DNA of 64,000 bases from Phymorhynchus buccinoides (GCA_017654935.2 CM065713.1:12338879-12402878), one strand, 5' to 3'. Counted from the first letter of the stretch, positions 48,198 through 57,420 are shown. Notes: generated by a model from the letters alone, not told the origin. Made by a program: numbers and translations.

Positions 48198-48294
48198 CTG
48201 AATCAGGTCGTTTTTGACGTCCTTTTTCTTCCCACAGGTCCACACAAGTTCTCGTTTTCCCAGTGCGTTGTCCCAGGTGTAGGTGATTGCCTCC
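48198..48294 (-). CDS. VPS13A: VPS13A-like exon (YTWDNALGKRELVW, VAB domain), truncated by gap
   Basis: Reads EAITYTWDNALGKRELVW then TCGKKKDVKNDLIQ, ending at CAG with the donor GTATGTG. The 5' part lies in the N gap. ITYTWDNP.G.RELVW is typical of the VAB (SHR-BD) region of VPS13, which binds organelle adaptors. The visible 97 nt are in frame and end in phase 0, fitting the exon at 46381-46503. Confidence 0.88.
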
Positions 48295-48794
48295 NNNNNN
48301 NNNNNNNNNNNNNNNNNNNNNNNNNNNNNNNNNNNNNNNNNNNNNNNNNNNNNNNNNNNNNNNNNNNNNNNNNNNNNNNNNNNNNNNNNNNNNNNNNNNN
48401 NNNNNNNNNNNNNNNNNNNNNNNNNNNNNNNNNNNNNNNNNNNNNNNNNNNNNNNNNNNNNNNNNNNNNNNNNNNNNNNNNNNNNNNNNNNNNNNNNNNN
48501 NNNNNNNNNNNNNNNNNNNNNNNNNNNNNNNNNNNNNNNNNNNNNNNNNNNNNNNNNNNNNNNNNNNNNNNNNNNNNNNNNNNNNNNNNNNNNNNNNNNN
48601 NNNNNNNNNNNNNNNNNNNNNNNNNNNNNNNNNNNNNNNNNNNNNNNNNNNNNNNNNNNNNNNNNNNNNNNNNNNNNNNNNNNNNNNNNNNNNNNNNNNN
48701 NNNNNNNNNNNNNNNNNNNNNNNNNNNNNNNNNNNNNNNNNNNNNNNNNNNNNNNNNNNNNNNNNNNNNNNNNNNNNNNNNNNNNNNNNNNNNN
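48295..48794. other. Assembly gap, exactly 500 N
   Basis: This fixed-length scaffold gap cuts a VPS13 exon on its left side. The right side carries the most C-terminal VPS13 exon found in the window, which cannot be the neighbour of the cut exon in a normal gene. Confidence 0.95.
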
Positions 48795-48825
48795 CACATG
48801 ACCCTACTTGACCAATCACCTCCTA

Positions 48826-48861
48826 CCGGGCAATCCCCTCTCTCGCCGTGGCGGGTCGTTG
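48826..48861 (-). pseudogene. Copy of the 3' part of the next VPS13 exon
   Basis: CGGGCAATCCCCTCTCTCGC followed by CGTGGCGGGTC is identical over 31 bases to the segment at 48940-48972. The flanks differ, and stops follow. It lies on the donor side of the exon at 48923-49080. Confidence 0.75.
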
Positions 48862-48922
48862 TTTCTCATTAATAGATTGATGACACTTCATGATAGTTAT
48901 TCAGTAACATGCTAGCATGTAC

Positions 48923-49080
48923 CTAATCCCTTTCCTCATCGGGCAATCCCCTCTCTCGCCGTGGCGGGTCTCTTGTTCATGCTGTTCCCTGTCGTTTCTT
49001 CTGGATGTCGTGTCCAAGGTCAAGGTCGCCACGCCTTTTCCCAGAGTTCCCGTGTGCGAGAGACCGATCACAGCTGCTCC
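48923..49080 (-). CDS. VPS13A: VPS13A-like exon (GKGVATLTLD...QKKRQ), frame disturbed
   Basis: The start reads GAAVIGLSHTGTLGKGVATL then TLD; after a +1 shift DIQKKRQGTA; after another MNKRPATAREGIAR; then a TGA where Gly is expected, and GKGL before the donor GTACAT. The family has GGAAG..SRITG..GKG.A..T.D..YQ.KRR followed by a REGI.RGGKG type segment in the ATG2-like C-terminal region. Two indels and one stop mean either consensus errors or a pseudogene. The acceptor is ACACAAACAG. It should follow exon 50151-50226. Confidence 0.8.
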
Positions 49081-49084
49081 CTGT

Positions 49085-49540
49085 TTGTGTGTGTGTGTGT
49101 GTGTGTGTGCTCAAAAAAAAATTGTGAACTTTTAAGTTATTGCCATCTAAATCTGCAGCTTTAAATGTTTTGGGGTCTAAATTATGTTCATTTTTGTTTC
49201 TCATGACTATAAAGATTATCATGAAATTTCTGCACACTGATGCAAAACATGACCCTGACCATGTAATGCCCGCCTTTGAAGACTCTGTGTAGCACTAGGA
49301 GTTGAGTCCCACATAAAAAAACAAATTCACACGAAATCTTAGCCCCCCCAACGCCTGGTGCAGTACTGATGTTGATGCTGATCATTTGGTCCCTTTCCTA
49401 TCATCAAGAGGCTGGTCATAAATTGCAGTCTGATTGTTAACTCGCACTCTTTGTCTCTCAAACAAGTAAAAAATAGTAAATTCATAGGATCTCGCGAGAG
49501 AAAGACGCTATGATTTTTGAAGGGCTTATCAAGAAGTTCC
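49085..49540. other. Non-coding intron sequence
   Basis: A (GT)n run at 49086-49108 is followed by AT-rich sequence without a recognisable exon or repeat. Confidence 0.5.
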
Positions 49541-49552
49541 GATGGTACATTT

Positions 49553-50141
49553 CTTTTACCCCTTCTCCCCTCTCTCTCCCCGTCTCCCTCCCTTCTCCCT
49601 TCCCTCTCCTCTCTCTCCCCTCTTCTCCTCCCCCTTCTCCCTCTCTCTCTCTCCACTTCATCCCTCTCCCCTTCTTCCTTCCCTTCTCCCTCTCTCTCTC
49701 CTCCCTTCTCCCTCCCTCCCTCCCCTTCTCCCTCCCTCGCCCCCCCTTCTCCTCCCCCCTCTCCCATCTCTCTCCCCCCTTCTCCCCCCTTCTCCCTCTG
49801 CTCCCCCCCTTCTCTATTCCTTCTCTACCCCCTCTCTCCTCCTCCCTCTCTTTCTCCTTCTCCCTCCCCCTTCTCCCTCCCTTCTCCCTCTTTTTTCTCA
49901 CCCTTCTCCTCTCTTTCTTTCTCCCACCCTCTCTCCCCTCTCTCTCCCTGTGTCCTGTCCTCACTCACCTACGGCATGGGTCCGAACAAACTATGCGCAC
50001 TTAGTTCCCCAGCACCAGGCCTCTCTCCTCTCTCCCTCCCCTTTTCTCTCCCTCTCTTCCCTCCGCTCTCTCTCCTCTCTTTCTTCTCCCCTGTCTCCCT
50101 CTCTCTCTTTCTCCCCTTCTCTCTCTCTCCCTGTGTCCTGT
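49553..50141. repeat. Polypyrimidine (CT/CCT)n tract with an exon copy inside
   Basis: About 590 bp are almost purely C and T on the plus strand (A and G on the gene's sense strand). This begins right at the donor of exon 50151-50226 in transcription order. Apparent Ser/Pro/Leu frames are artefacts. Near-mirror symmetry could allow triplex (H-DNA) formation. Confidence 0.85.
49949..50021 (-). pseudogene. Copy of the 3' edge and donor of exon 50151-50226
   Basis: The minus strand reads GGCCTGGTGCTGGGG, then GTGCGCATAGTTTGTTCGGA and CCCATGCCGTAGGTGAGTGA. It parallels the real exon end GTGCGCAGTTTGTTTGGACA, TGCCGTCG|GTGAGTGAG with small indels. The donor GTGAGTGAG and the following CT tract are copied too. 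The coding frame is broken. Confidence 0.8.
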
Positions 50142-50150
50142 CTCACTCAC

Positions 50151-50226
50151 CGACGGCATGTCCAAACAAACTGCGCACCCCCAGAGCCAGGCCCTCCGCA
50201 AACTCCTCTGGGCCTTGGATGGCTCC
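50151..50226 (-). CDS. VPS13A: VPS13A-like exon ([19 protein letters not shown])
   Basis: Encodes [20 protein letters not shown] then FGHAVG, one of the most conserved blocks of VPS13 (GA.QGPEEF.EG...G), in the C-terminal ATG2-like region that binds lipid droplets or mitochondria. Acceptor AATGCATTTCAG, donor GTGAGTGAG. It has 76 nt, entering in phase 0 and leaving in phase 1. It follows exon 51527-51640 in phase. No frameshift. Confidence 0.93.
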
Positions 50227-50995
50227 CTGAAATGCATTAAGAATGCGCCGGATAATGTTTCAGTCAGGCAACACATCTGTATTGTTAAAAATTCTGGACT
50301 TTACTGCTGTTGCACCTGCCTCCAGGGACTCCTTCACTTACAGCAGACATGTTTACCCCCTACACAAGTCTGGAGTTGTCTGGGTATCTGAAATGAGTAG
50401 TTTTGGTGTGCAATCTGTAGTTTTATTCATTAAACCATCAAAAAATGTTAACTGAAAATGAGTAGTAAATCAGAGCATTAAATAGCATTATTTTGAATTT
50501 TGAAGAGTAGTTAGTAGTCCTAAATTGAGTAGGAATGCGGTACTCGAAAAGAGTAAGAGTAAACAGGTCTGCTCCTGGATCGTTCCCAACATCTTTATGT
50601 TGCGGTTGTTGTATTACCTTGCCTTAAAGACTCCAGGGAATCATCCCAACAGCCGAAGCACTTGATTGAACACTATGGCACAAATCCAACAGCTAGGGAT
50701 GAGAACATTACTTTTGTTGACCGGTTTTTTTTTAATTACCCCGCCACATGGACAGACACAATCCGACTTCATAAGATTTTGGACTGATGATGTTATGCTA
50801 AAAGCTTGTCATGGTTTAAGACAATCCCCGCACAACTATTCAGAACATAACAACATTTTTATGTAGCCTTATGTTGTTTATAACAATTATTGTGTTCAGA
50901 AAAATTTGATTGTTTGTCTTCGGATATTGTAAGGGACGTTTGTCTGTGCAAATTAAATGTTCATGTTTCGAGTCTCTCTCTCTCTCTCTTTCTCA
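50227..50995. other. Non-coding intron with GAGTAGTA dispersed repeat
   Basis: Positions 50425-50575 resemble 3880-4040 (TTTATTCATTAAACCATCA, GAGTAGTA, CTCGAAAAGAGTAAGAGTAAAC). The rest shows no exon. Confidence 0.55.
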
Positions 50996-50997
50996 AT

Positions 50998-51045
50998 CAC
51001 TTGGTGAGTCTCATAGAAGAGATCCTCAAGGCAGTGATTGAATGC
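50998..51045 (-). pseudogene. Decayed copy of 3' edge of exon 51527-51640 (a)
   Basis: ACTTGGTGAGTCTCATAGAA then GAGATCCTCAAG matches the real exon end ACCTGGTAGGGCTCATAGAA, GAGTCCCTCAAG. A (CT)n run flanks it as at the real exon. Confidence 0.7.
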
Positions 51046-51280
51046 TCCAAACAAATAGATGATTTTGACAAAAAAACAGATGCGTGTGGCAAAAGAAAAA
51101 GCCCATCTAAACCCTAACCCTATCCCTAACCACGGAAAGAACCAAGAAATGGAGCAGGGCGGGTGTAAAATCTACATATTTGCCGAGACATCGATGTACA
51201 AAACCATGCACTTATACTATTTTTTTTTTTTTTGTGTTTGCTGGAACCATTCCTCTTTTGGGTTGCTAAATTTTAAGTCG

Positions 51281-51330
51281 ATCCTCAATTCCTTCACAGT
51301 CGTCTCAACAAACCAAAAGGATTACACCCT
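51281..51330 (-). pseudogene. Decayed copy of exon 51527-51640, inner 3' part (b)
   Basis: ATCCTCAATTCCTTCACAGT, CGTCTCAACAAACCAAAAGG and ATT correspond to the exon's GTCCCTCAAGTCCCTCAGAG, AGTCCTCTCAACAAGCC. The splice donor part is absent. Confidence 0.7.
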
Positions 51331-51375
51331 CCCTAACCCCCCATCCATCCAATGTCTCTCTTCTCTCTCTTTCGC

Positions 51376-51446
51376 ACCTGGTAAGGCTCATAGAAGAGAT
51401 CCTCAATTCCTTTAGACAGTCGTCTCAACAAACCAAAAGGATTTAC
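51376..51446 (-). pseudogene. Decayed copy of exon 51527-51640 with donor (c)
   Basis: CACCTGGTAAGGCTCATAGA through CAACAAACCAAAAGGATTT repeats the exon end including the donor and flanking CT run, with substitutions that break the protein. Confidence 0.8.
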
Positions 51447-51472
51447 ACCCTCCCTAAAAACCCCCCCAAATA

Positions 51473-51506
<34 letters not shown>

Positions 51507-51526
51507 CCCCCCCCTCTCTCTCTCAC

Positions 51527-51640
51527 CTGGTAGGGCTCATAGAAGAGTCCCTCAAGTCCCTCAGAGAGTCCTCTCAACAAGCCAAAAGGATTGCCCAAAA
51601 CATCCAGTCCAAGCACCAACACATACATCTGCTTGATGGC
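51527..51640 (-). CDS. VPS13A: VPS13A-like exon ([18 protein letters not shown])
   Basis: Exactly 38 codons: [20 protein letters not shown] then [18 protein letters not shown]. This is the best-known VPS13 C-terminal signature ([24 protein letters not shown]...FYEP.QGA). Acceptor TTTTTTTAACAG, donor GTGAGAGAG, both phase 0, and it joins in frame to GAIQGPEEF at 50151-50226. It is undamaged. Copies of both its ends lie in the flanking introns: 50998, 51281 and 51376 on the donor side, 51712-52015 and 52510-52570 on the acceptor side. Confidence 0.95.
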
Positions 51641-51711
51641 CTGTTAAAAAAACACCACAATAAAATAATGTAAAAATACAATGTGAAATACAGTCATCAG
51701 ATCACAATAAA

Positions 51712-52015
51712 GAGAACAACCAACAAACAGGCCATAAGGATCCAGTGCTCCCAATCGCCCTGCAAAACAAGTGGTCCCCCTGACTCCTTCAATTACAGTA
51801 AGAGAGGGTCCTAGATGCGGGATAGATGGTCCCAGTGGCATTTGCGAATGCTGAAAAGAATTTTTCTTGTGTATCCCTGGAACCACCTGCACATTCTTTT
51901 TAGAGGGTCCTAGAATTTTAGTGCTTCATATACCCCCAAATGAGGGTCCCTGGGAGCCCTGGGATTGCCCTAAAATGTCTAGACCAAGAACCATCACTTA
52001 CATTTGTTTGATGGC
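51712..52015 (-). pseudogene. Copy of exon 51527-51640 5' half, split by a MITE
   Basis: Positions 51962-52015 read on the minus strand as CACTAGGCCATCAAACAAAT, then a stop (M*), then VMVLGLDILG in frame. The remainder AACAGGCCATAAGGAT lies at 51725-51741. Between them sits a 219-bp hAT-like MITE. Acceptor-like CACTAG is kept. Translation stops early. Confidence 0.75.
51743..51961. mobile_element. hAT-like MITE, copy 2 (inverted relative to copy 1)
   Basis: Opens CAGTGCTCCCA and closes TGGGAGCCCTG. Internal words such as GGTCCCAGTGGCATT and GAGGGTCCTAGAATTTTAG are the reverse complement of 47930-48150. It lies inside a pseudo-exon copy of VPS13. Confidence 0.7.
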
Positions 52016-52064
52016 CTAGTGAAAGCATAATACGTTAAAAAACAACCCACTGTGAAATACAATA

Positions 52065-52446
52065 GTTTAGGTATTAGGTATTTCATAGTCACAGAGGCGT
52101 CTCTGTGAAATTTGGGTTGCTCCCACCTGGAGAGTGCGTTCGCAGCAAGAGGCGCGCCACCCATTTCTTTCTTCATTTTTTTGCATGCAGTTTTTGTGTG
52201 ACTGATAAGGAAGGAAAAGGGGTGTGTGTGTGTAAATTTTGACAAAATAAAACTTTATCACTGCCATACTGGGAATCAACGTGTGCTAATTTGCATGGGC
52301 ACACGGGACCTCGGTTAAGACTCCACGTTAAGACCGTAAGGCTTAGTGCAAAGTGAAAGGAAAGAATCCCCGCCCCCCTGTCCCAGGTCGACTCGGGCTT
52401 ACTTGCACAAAGGGAACGCGTTACGGGCTGTGCCCACTCTACACCT
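52065..52446 (-). mobile_element. tRNA-derived SINE, copy 1
   Basis: Minus strand: head GTGGGCACAGCCCGTAACGC with GCAAGTAAGCCCGAGTCGAC further on, resembling boxes A and B; then a conserved body (GGTCTTAACGTGGAGTCTTA, ACCGAGGTCCCGTGTGCCCA) and an end with TAATACCTAA. It aligns along its length with 55985-56395. Confidence 0.65.
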
Positions 52447-52509
52447 GTATAGTGTGAGATGGCGCAAGTGTTCAAACCCTCAACAGATAAGAGAGCAAAA
52501 TGGAAGGAT

Positions 52510-52570
52510 TGCCCCGGGGAGAGAAAATCTAGACCCAGAACCAACTTGTACAACCCGCTTCATGGCTTGT
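52510..52570 (-). pseudogene. Second copy of the 5' edge of exon 51527-51640
   Basis: The minus strand has TTTTAACAAGCCATGAAGCG, then a frame reading YKLVLGLDFLSPG where the exon reads [13 protein letters not shown]. Acceptor AG is present but the frame is lost further on. Confidence 0.75.
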
Positions 52571-52805
52571 TAAAACACCATACACTAAATAACAGTTAAT
52601 ATACATTTCAAAGCTTGCCGCCGTTTGAAGGAATTTTCTTGCGATTTGACCCTTGGGGAACAAAACTTGGTAATGCTTAAACACTTGTAATGGCAATGCA
52701 CATTTTTTTTTTTCAAAAAACATTTTTCAAATTGTTCAGCCTTGCAATTTTTTTCAACATATTCGCAAGGTAATGAGATGTTCAGAGAGGAAACACATGC
52801 ATACG
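52571..52805. other. Non-coding intron sequence
   Basis: AT-rich; no exon, RNA or repeat recognised. Confidence 0.45.
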
Positions 52806-53440
52806 GCACTGTCAGTTCACGTCGCATGACACACACACACGCGTCTTGAATCTCGCACAGCACCCAACCACATGCAATAGTCCCAGCACACACACACTAG
52901 CCAGTCACACACCACACCACGCACACACACACACGCACACTCACAACACACAGACACAAACATGCAGCAATCTGCACGAGCACCCACACACACATGCACA
53001 TTGACAGCACACACACACACACAGGCAATCTACACAAGTCACCCACACAACACATGCACAGTAACACACATCACACACCCAAACAAACACACACAAATGC
53101 ATGCGATCTGCACAAGCCCCACACACACAAGTGACACTACACACACTCACCATACACAAGCGAACACACACACACAACATTCATCAATCTGCTCAGCCAC
53201 CACACACACATCCAGTGGACACCCACACAAACACCACAGAACACACACACAGACCACACTACACAATCAAACACACACCACACACTTCTGCAATCTGCAC
53301 AAGCAACACACACACTACACAGTGACACACACACACACACACACATACACAAGCAGACACACACACCCACACTTTCATGCAATCTGCAACAAGGCACCAC
53401 ACACACATACACAGTGACAGCACACACACACACACTTCGC
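52806..53440. repeat. CA-rich minisatellite
   Basis: Units of about 60-90 bp combine (CA)n with GCAATCTGCACAAGC and ATGCACAGTGACA. The array abuts the donor side of exon 53445-53527. Apparent Thr/His-rich frames are repeat artefacts. Confidence 0.85.
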
Positions 53441-53444
53441 TCAC

Positions 53445-53527
53445 AACTGCTCCTGTCCGGCTAGATGTCGGGTCATTTCAACCGTCACTGACTCTGGTTG
53501 TAGAACAGGTGTGGACCGCCAAAATAC
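53445..53527 (-). CDS. VPS13A: VPS13A-like exon (YFGGPHLFYNQSQ...), frame disturbed
   Basis: After the acceptor GTCTGTAG the exon begins G + TAT TTT and reads YFGGPHLFYNQSQ. A shift then gives VTVEMTRHLAGQEQ before the donor GTGAGC. VPS13 proteins have K(L)..(Y/F)...YQFY...Q...EVVRHY..Q just before the [10 protein letters not shown] block, matching position and pattern. The start phase (one base completing AA|G of the previous exon's Lys) agrees with exon 54644-54782. At least one indel is needed, and the end phase does not match the next exon without it. Confidence 0.65.
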
Positions 53528-54643
53528 CTACAGACGCCTTTCATCAAATCATCGAACATTAATCAGCTATATTTCCTTCTTTCTTCTTCAGTCTTCTTCG
53601 ATCACTCAACCGTTTTCAAGGTCATTATGACACGATGCGTTAATGCGCCTAACTAAGAAATAGTTAGGCCCAGCAAGTCTGACTTCGGCTGGAGGAAATT
53701 GTTTTTTGAAGTGGTTCTTAAAAAAATGCAGGAGATCAACCGTAAGGCATACGATGGACAGGTAAGAAAAGGAAAAGGCGAGTTGAAGGATTGACAGATT
53801 AGGAAGTTACAAGCACAGAACTTCCCAGAAAGGTGGGTAACTATTTAGCCAAAGACCCCCGCGGTATCTCCACGGGGGGAACCAGCTTATATTATGCATT
53901 ACCAGAAATCTGTCTTATAAGAAAGCGGAGAGCTCCAAACAGCACAACTTAAACCAGAGGAAAAGAAAGAGCCCACACCTCGAAAGCAATTATTTTTGTG
54001 ATGCTTGCTTGTGCGTGTCATTTGTTGTGTGTGTGTTTGTCTATTCTGAATGGTTGTGAGAAATGTATCCCCTATGCTGAGAAAGACTCAGTTGCACCTG
54101 AAAAACAAAATACAAAACGTTGTAAACGGCTTTCCGTTTCAAGCACCGCATCATCTGGACAACCTCCCTCCTCTCTCCGCGCTCTCCATCTTTGTCTTCT
54201 TTCCAAAACTGGGGCTAAACCTGTTCTCTTCAAAAATACCTCTGTTGATCTCCTGTGTCTTCTCCCCTTCAGTTCACCCGCTGTGAGTTTGTGCTGAGTT
54301 TGGTCTAGGTGTGCGTGCAGTGCGATAATGGGCTAATTGTTTGGGTTTTTTCATGGATTTTTGTATGGTTGTGTTTCCATTTTGTATAATTATGTTGGTT
54401 TTTTCTTCATGATTATTTGTATGTATGTTTTTTGTAAAGCCTGTGATCTGCTGCGCCAGAGAATCGGCGCTATATAAGGTTTATTATTATTATTTTTATT
54501 ATTATTATGTGTACTTTACTTTTGCTGATGTTATTGTAAATGTACATTGACATTGAGATTTCATTTCCAGCTATAGGCAAAAACATGTGAAAACCCAGAT
54601 TTTGACACGTGACTCTGGTGGGTCTTTACATGAACAACGTCAC
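53528..54643. other. Non-coding intron with dispersed repeat and LINE tail
   Basis: 53755-53850 matches 60770-60890 and the complement of 57295-57420 (GATTAGGAAGTTACAAGCACAG, AGAACTTCC), a dispersed family. 54430-54510 ends GAATCGGCGCTATATAAGG followed by (TTA)n, a LINE/SINE-type tail. 54567-54630 resembles the hairpin MITE at 44419 (TTTTGACACGTGACTCTGGT). No exon is seen. Confidence 0.55.
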
Positions 54644-54782
54644 TTGAAGACAAACTCTTGCACGTCGGGCAACCCCACCCCCACACTTTGGCAAGAACAA
54701 ACGTTGAGGAACTCCAGCTTGATCTCCACCGGCTTCGCCGTCGCTGCTGCCACGCCCGTTTGCAGCGAGAGCTCAGTGCACG
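54644..54782 (-). CDS. VPS13A: VPS13A-like exon (ELSLQTG...GLPDVQEFVFK), frame disturbed at start
   Basis: One frame reads ELSLQTGVAAATAKPVEIKL, EFLNVCSCQSVGVG and LPDVQEFVFK. In the family, FSPIK is followed by VHLS.SL..G, then LNLLLKSIG..LTDVQDVVFK, so the Q-SVGVGLPDVQEFVFK end is a good match. The first bases after the acceptor TTTTTCAG (CGTGCACTGAG) hold VH in a different frame, which implies a 1-2 base indel. The donor GTGACG leaves AA, and the next exon supplies the G of Lys. The position between the FSPIK exon and the YFGG exon fits the gene order. Confidence 0.7.
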
Positions 54783-54819
54783 CTGAAAAACATTGAACCG
54801 ATCATATTGGGGAGGGGGT

Positions 54820-55545
54820 TCTAAGGACAGGAAACTGACAGGGGAACAATCTACGGACAGGAACGCGACAGGGGGACAATCCAAGGACGTGAAACTGTAC
54901 AATATAAGGACAGGAAACGGGGGGGGGGGGGATCCAGGACAGGAAATTGACAATCCAAGGACAGGAAACTGGGTGGGGGGGGATACCATACCCACGGAGA
55001 ACGAGTCGCCCGTTCGGAGCGGAGATCTGAGGATGTACCCTTGAGAAGCGAGCCGTGATGAGATGATAATCTAAGGACAGGAAAAATGACAGTATAAGGA
55101 CAGGAAACTGACAATCCAAAGGACAAGAAAAAAAACGACAGGGGACAAATCTAAGGACAGGGCAGACTGACAATCTAAGGACAGGAAACCGACAGGGGGA
55201 TAATCCAAGGACAGGAAACTGAAAGTATCCAAGGACAGGAAACGGACAATCTAAGGACAGGAAACTGACAGGGGGACAATCTAAGGACAGGAAACTGACA
55301 GGCTGACAATCTAAGGACCAGGAAACCGACAGGGGGACAATCCAAGGACAGGAAACTGACAATCCAAGGACAGGGAACAGACAATCCAAGGACAAGGAAC
55401 AGACAATCCAAGGACAGGGGACTGACAATCCAAGGACAGGAAACTGACAATCCAAGGACAGGAAACGGACAATCTAAGGACAGGAAACTGACACTCTAAG
55501 GACAGGAAACTGACAAAGGGACAATCTAAGGACAGAAAAATGACA
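54820..55545. repeat. 22-33-bp minisatellite (AAGGACAGGAAACTGACA)
   Basis: About 28 units of CAATCTAAGGACAGGAAACT with GAC and optional AGGGGGA. The first third is interrupted by G runs and unique sequence (54990-55060). Apparent SCPWIV and FLSLDC frames on the minus strand are repeat artefacts. It fills most of the intron between exons 55600 and 54782. Confidence 0.9.
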
Positions 55546-55599
55546 GGTAGTGTCTCTTACAAGAGCAAAAATATGGAGTTTGCCCTGCTATCGACGCAC

Positions 55600-55735
55600 C
55601 TTGATGGGTGAGAAGTGGAGGTAGTCGTAGAAGTTTTAAGAAATAGGAAGTTTTCTGCTCCTCGGCCAAGGACAGTCCTGCCACCTCCATCAGAGGTTTG
55701 TCGGTCACCTCCAGGTCCTGCTTGTGCTGAATGGT
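55600..55735 (-). CDS. VPS13A: VPS13A-like exon (…SYFLNFYDYLHFSPIK), one-base frameshift
   Basis: Reads TIQHKQDLEVTDKPLMEVAG then LSLAEEQKTSYF; one base later the frame continues NFYDYLHFSPIK. VPS13 proteins have an acidic helix followed by ..S...F..HFSP.K, which is the match. Length is 136 nt; removing one base from a four-base A run (TTTT on plus near 55633) gives exactly 45 codons with phase 0 at both ends, as required by neighbours. A homopolymer error or a real frameshift is therefore the simplest reading. Acceptor CACCACAG, donor GTGCGT. Confidence 0.88.
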
Positions 55736-55841
55736 CTGTGGTGACAGAAACGTGATGTTGTTAGCTATCGACATCGATCATCATCAGGATCGTCATCACC
55801 ATTGACATCAGAACCATCATCATCACTATCATGAACACTAA

Positions 55842-55956
55842 CAGTCCTGCCACCTCCATCAGAGGTTTGTCGGTCACCTCCAGGTCCTGCTTGTGCTGAA
55901 TGGTCTGCGGTGACAGAAACGTGATGTTGTTAGCTATCGACATCGATCATCATCAA
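55842..55956 (-). pseudogene. Recent copy of the 5' half of exon 55600-55735 with acceptor
   Basis: The 63-nt exon start (21 codons, TIQHKQDLEVTDKPLMEVAG and L), the acceptor (CACCGCAG) and about 50 bp of intron are repeated 169 bp from the original with only one or two differences. After the copied part the sequence runs into ATGATG-type repeat. Splicing to it would yield a truncated frame. Confidence 0.9.
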
Positions 55957-55984
55957 GATCATCACTATCATCATCACCATTGCA

Positions 55985-56395
55985 AGTATTAGGTATTAGG
56001 TAATTTATAATCACAGAAGCGTCTCTGTGAAAATCGGTTTGCTCCCCCCTGGAGAGCGCGTCACACTCAACAGCCAATTTAAAAAATAATTTTTTTGCAT
56101 GCGATTTTTTTTGGTGCGACCGATGAGAAAGGGAAGGGGTGAATTTTGGCCAAATGACAACTTTTTTCGTGTGCCACACTGGGGATTATTAACGTGTATT
56201 CTAGTTTTGTCTGTGCAAGTGCATGGGCACATTGGGGACCTCGGTGTTTATCGTCTCATCCGAAAGACTCTATGTTCAGACCGTAAGGCCTTGTGTAAAG
56301 TGAGAGGAAAAATACCCTTTATTCAGGTTCAAATTCGGGTTTACTTAGCACAAAGCGAACGTCGAACGCGCTACCACTGTGCCCACTCTACACTA
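55985..56395 (-). mobile_element. tRNA-derived SINE, copy 2
   Basis: Minus strand: TAGAGTGGGCACAGTGGTAG then CGCGTTCGAC (box A-like), CCCGAATTTGAACCTGAA (degenerate box B), a body shared with 52065-52446, and an end with ACCTAATACCTAATACTT. A 400-bp SINE of the same family in the same orientation. Confidence 0.7.
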
Positions 56396-57248
56396 GAACT
56401 ATCAGAACCATCATCAGAACCATCATCAGAACCACCATCATCAGATTCATGGCCATCATCTTCCTCTTCGTCAACATCATCATCACCACCATTATCAGAT
56501 TCATGGCCATCATCTTCCTCTTCGTCAACATCATCATCACCACCATTATCAGATTCATGGCCATCATCTTCCTCTTCGTCAACATCATCATCACCACCAT
56601 TATCAGATTCATGGCCATCATCTTCCTCTTCGTCAACATCATCATCACCACCATCATCAGATTCATGGCCATCATCTTCCTCTTCATCAACATCATCATC
56701 ACCACCATCATTCAGATTCAGGGCCATCATCTTCTCCTTCTTCAACATCATCATCACCACCATCATCAGATTCATGGCCCATCATCTGTCCCTTTTCATC
56801 AGCCTCACCACCATTATCAGATTCATGCATCATCCAGAGCTTCTCCTTCTTCAACATCATCATCACCACCATCATCAGATTCATGGCCATCATCTTCCTC
56901 TTCATCAACATCATCATCACCACCGTCATCAGATTCCTGGCCCATCATACTCATCCATCTTCAAGATCATCATCACCACCATCATCAGATTCATGGCCAT
57001 CATCTTCCTCTTCATCAACATCATCATCACCACCATTATCAGATTCATGGCCATCATCTTCCTCTTCGTCAACATCAATCATCACCACCATTATCAGATT
57101 CATGGCCATCATCTTCCTCTTCGTCAACATCATCATCACCACCATTATCAGATTCATGGCCATCATCTTCCTCTTCGTCAACATCATCATCACCACCATT
57201 ATCAGATTCATGGCCATCATCTTCCTCTTCGTCAACATCAATCATCAA
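56396..57248. repeat. 54-bp minisatellite (18-codon unit)
   Basis: About 15 units of TCATCTTCCTCTTCGTCAAC, then (ATC)n, CACCATTATCAGATTC and ATGGCCA. Because 54 is a multiple of three, five frames remain open over hundreds of bases (for example minus DDGHESDNGGDDDVDEEE). It lies in a VPS13 intron between exons 58108 and 55735 and has no splice sites at its edges that would suggest an exon. Confidence 0.9.
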
Positions 57249-57294
57249 CCTGACACGATGGGGATACCGGGTGGGGTCTTTTGTATAAATAGTT

Positions 57295-57420
57295 CCACCC
57301 ACCTTCTGGGAATTCTGTGCTTGTGACTTCCTTTAATCTGCCACTCTCTTTGACTCTGCCTTTTCCCTTTGCTTGCTGTCATCTACCATCTTTCTGTCCT
57401 TAATGGCCCATTCTCCTGCC
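57295..57420 (-). repeat. Dispersed repeat related to 53755 and 60770
   Basis: CTGTGCTTGTGACTTCCTTT and AATCTGCCACTCTCTTTGAC are the reverse complement of words at 60800-60860. Identity of the element is unknown. Confidence 0.55.

Noticed and set aside
49482..50240. Ser/Pro/Leu-rich or Arg/Glu-rich frames in the CT tract
   Set aside because: Low-complexity polypyrimidine sequence that is open in several frames on both strands.
52941..53444. Cys/Val-rich or Thr/His-rich proteins
   Set aside because: Frames of the CA/GT minisatellite.
54802..55455. Minus-strand frames with SCPWIV / FLSLDC repeats
   Set aside because: Products of the 22-33-bp minisatellite; no splice sites or family similarity.
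56371..57326. Acidic or Ile-rich repeat protein
   Set aside because: 54-bp intronic minisatellite; flanking exons join in phase without it.
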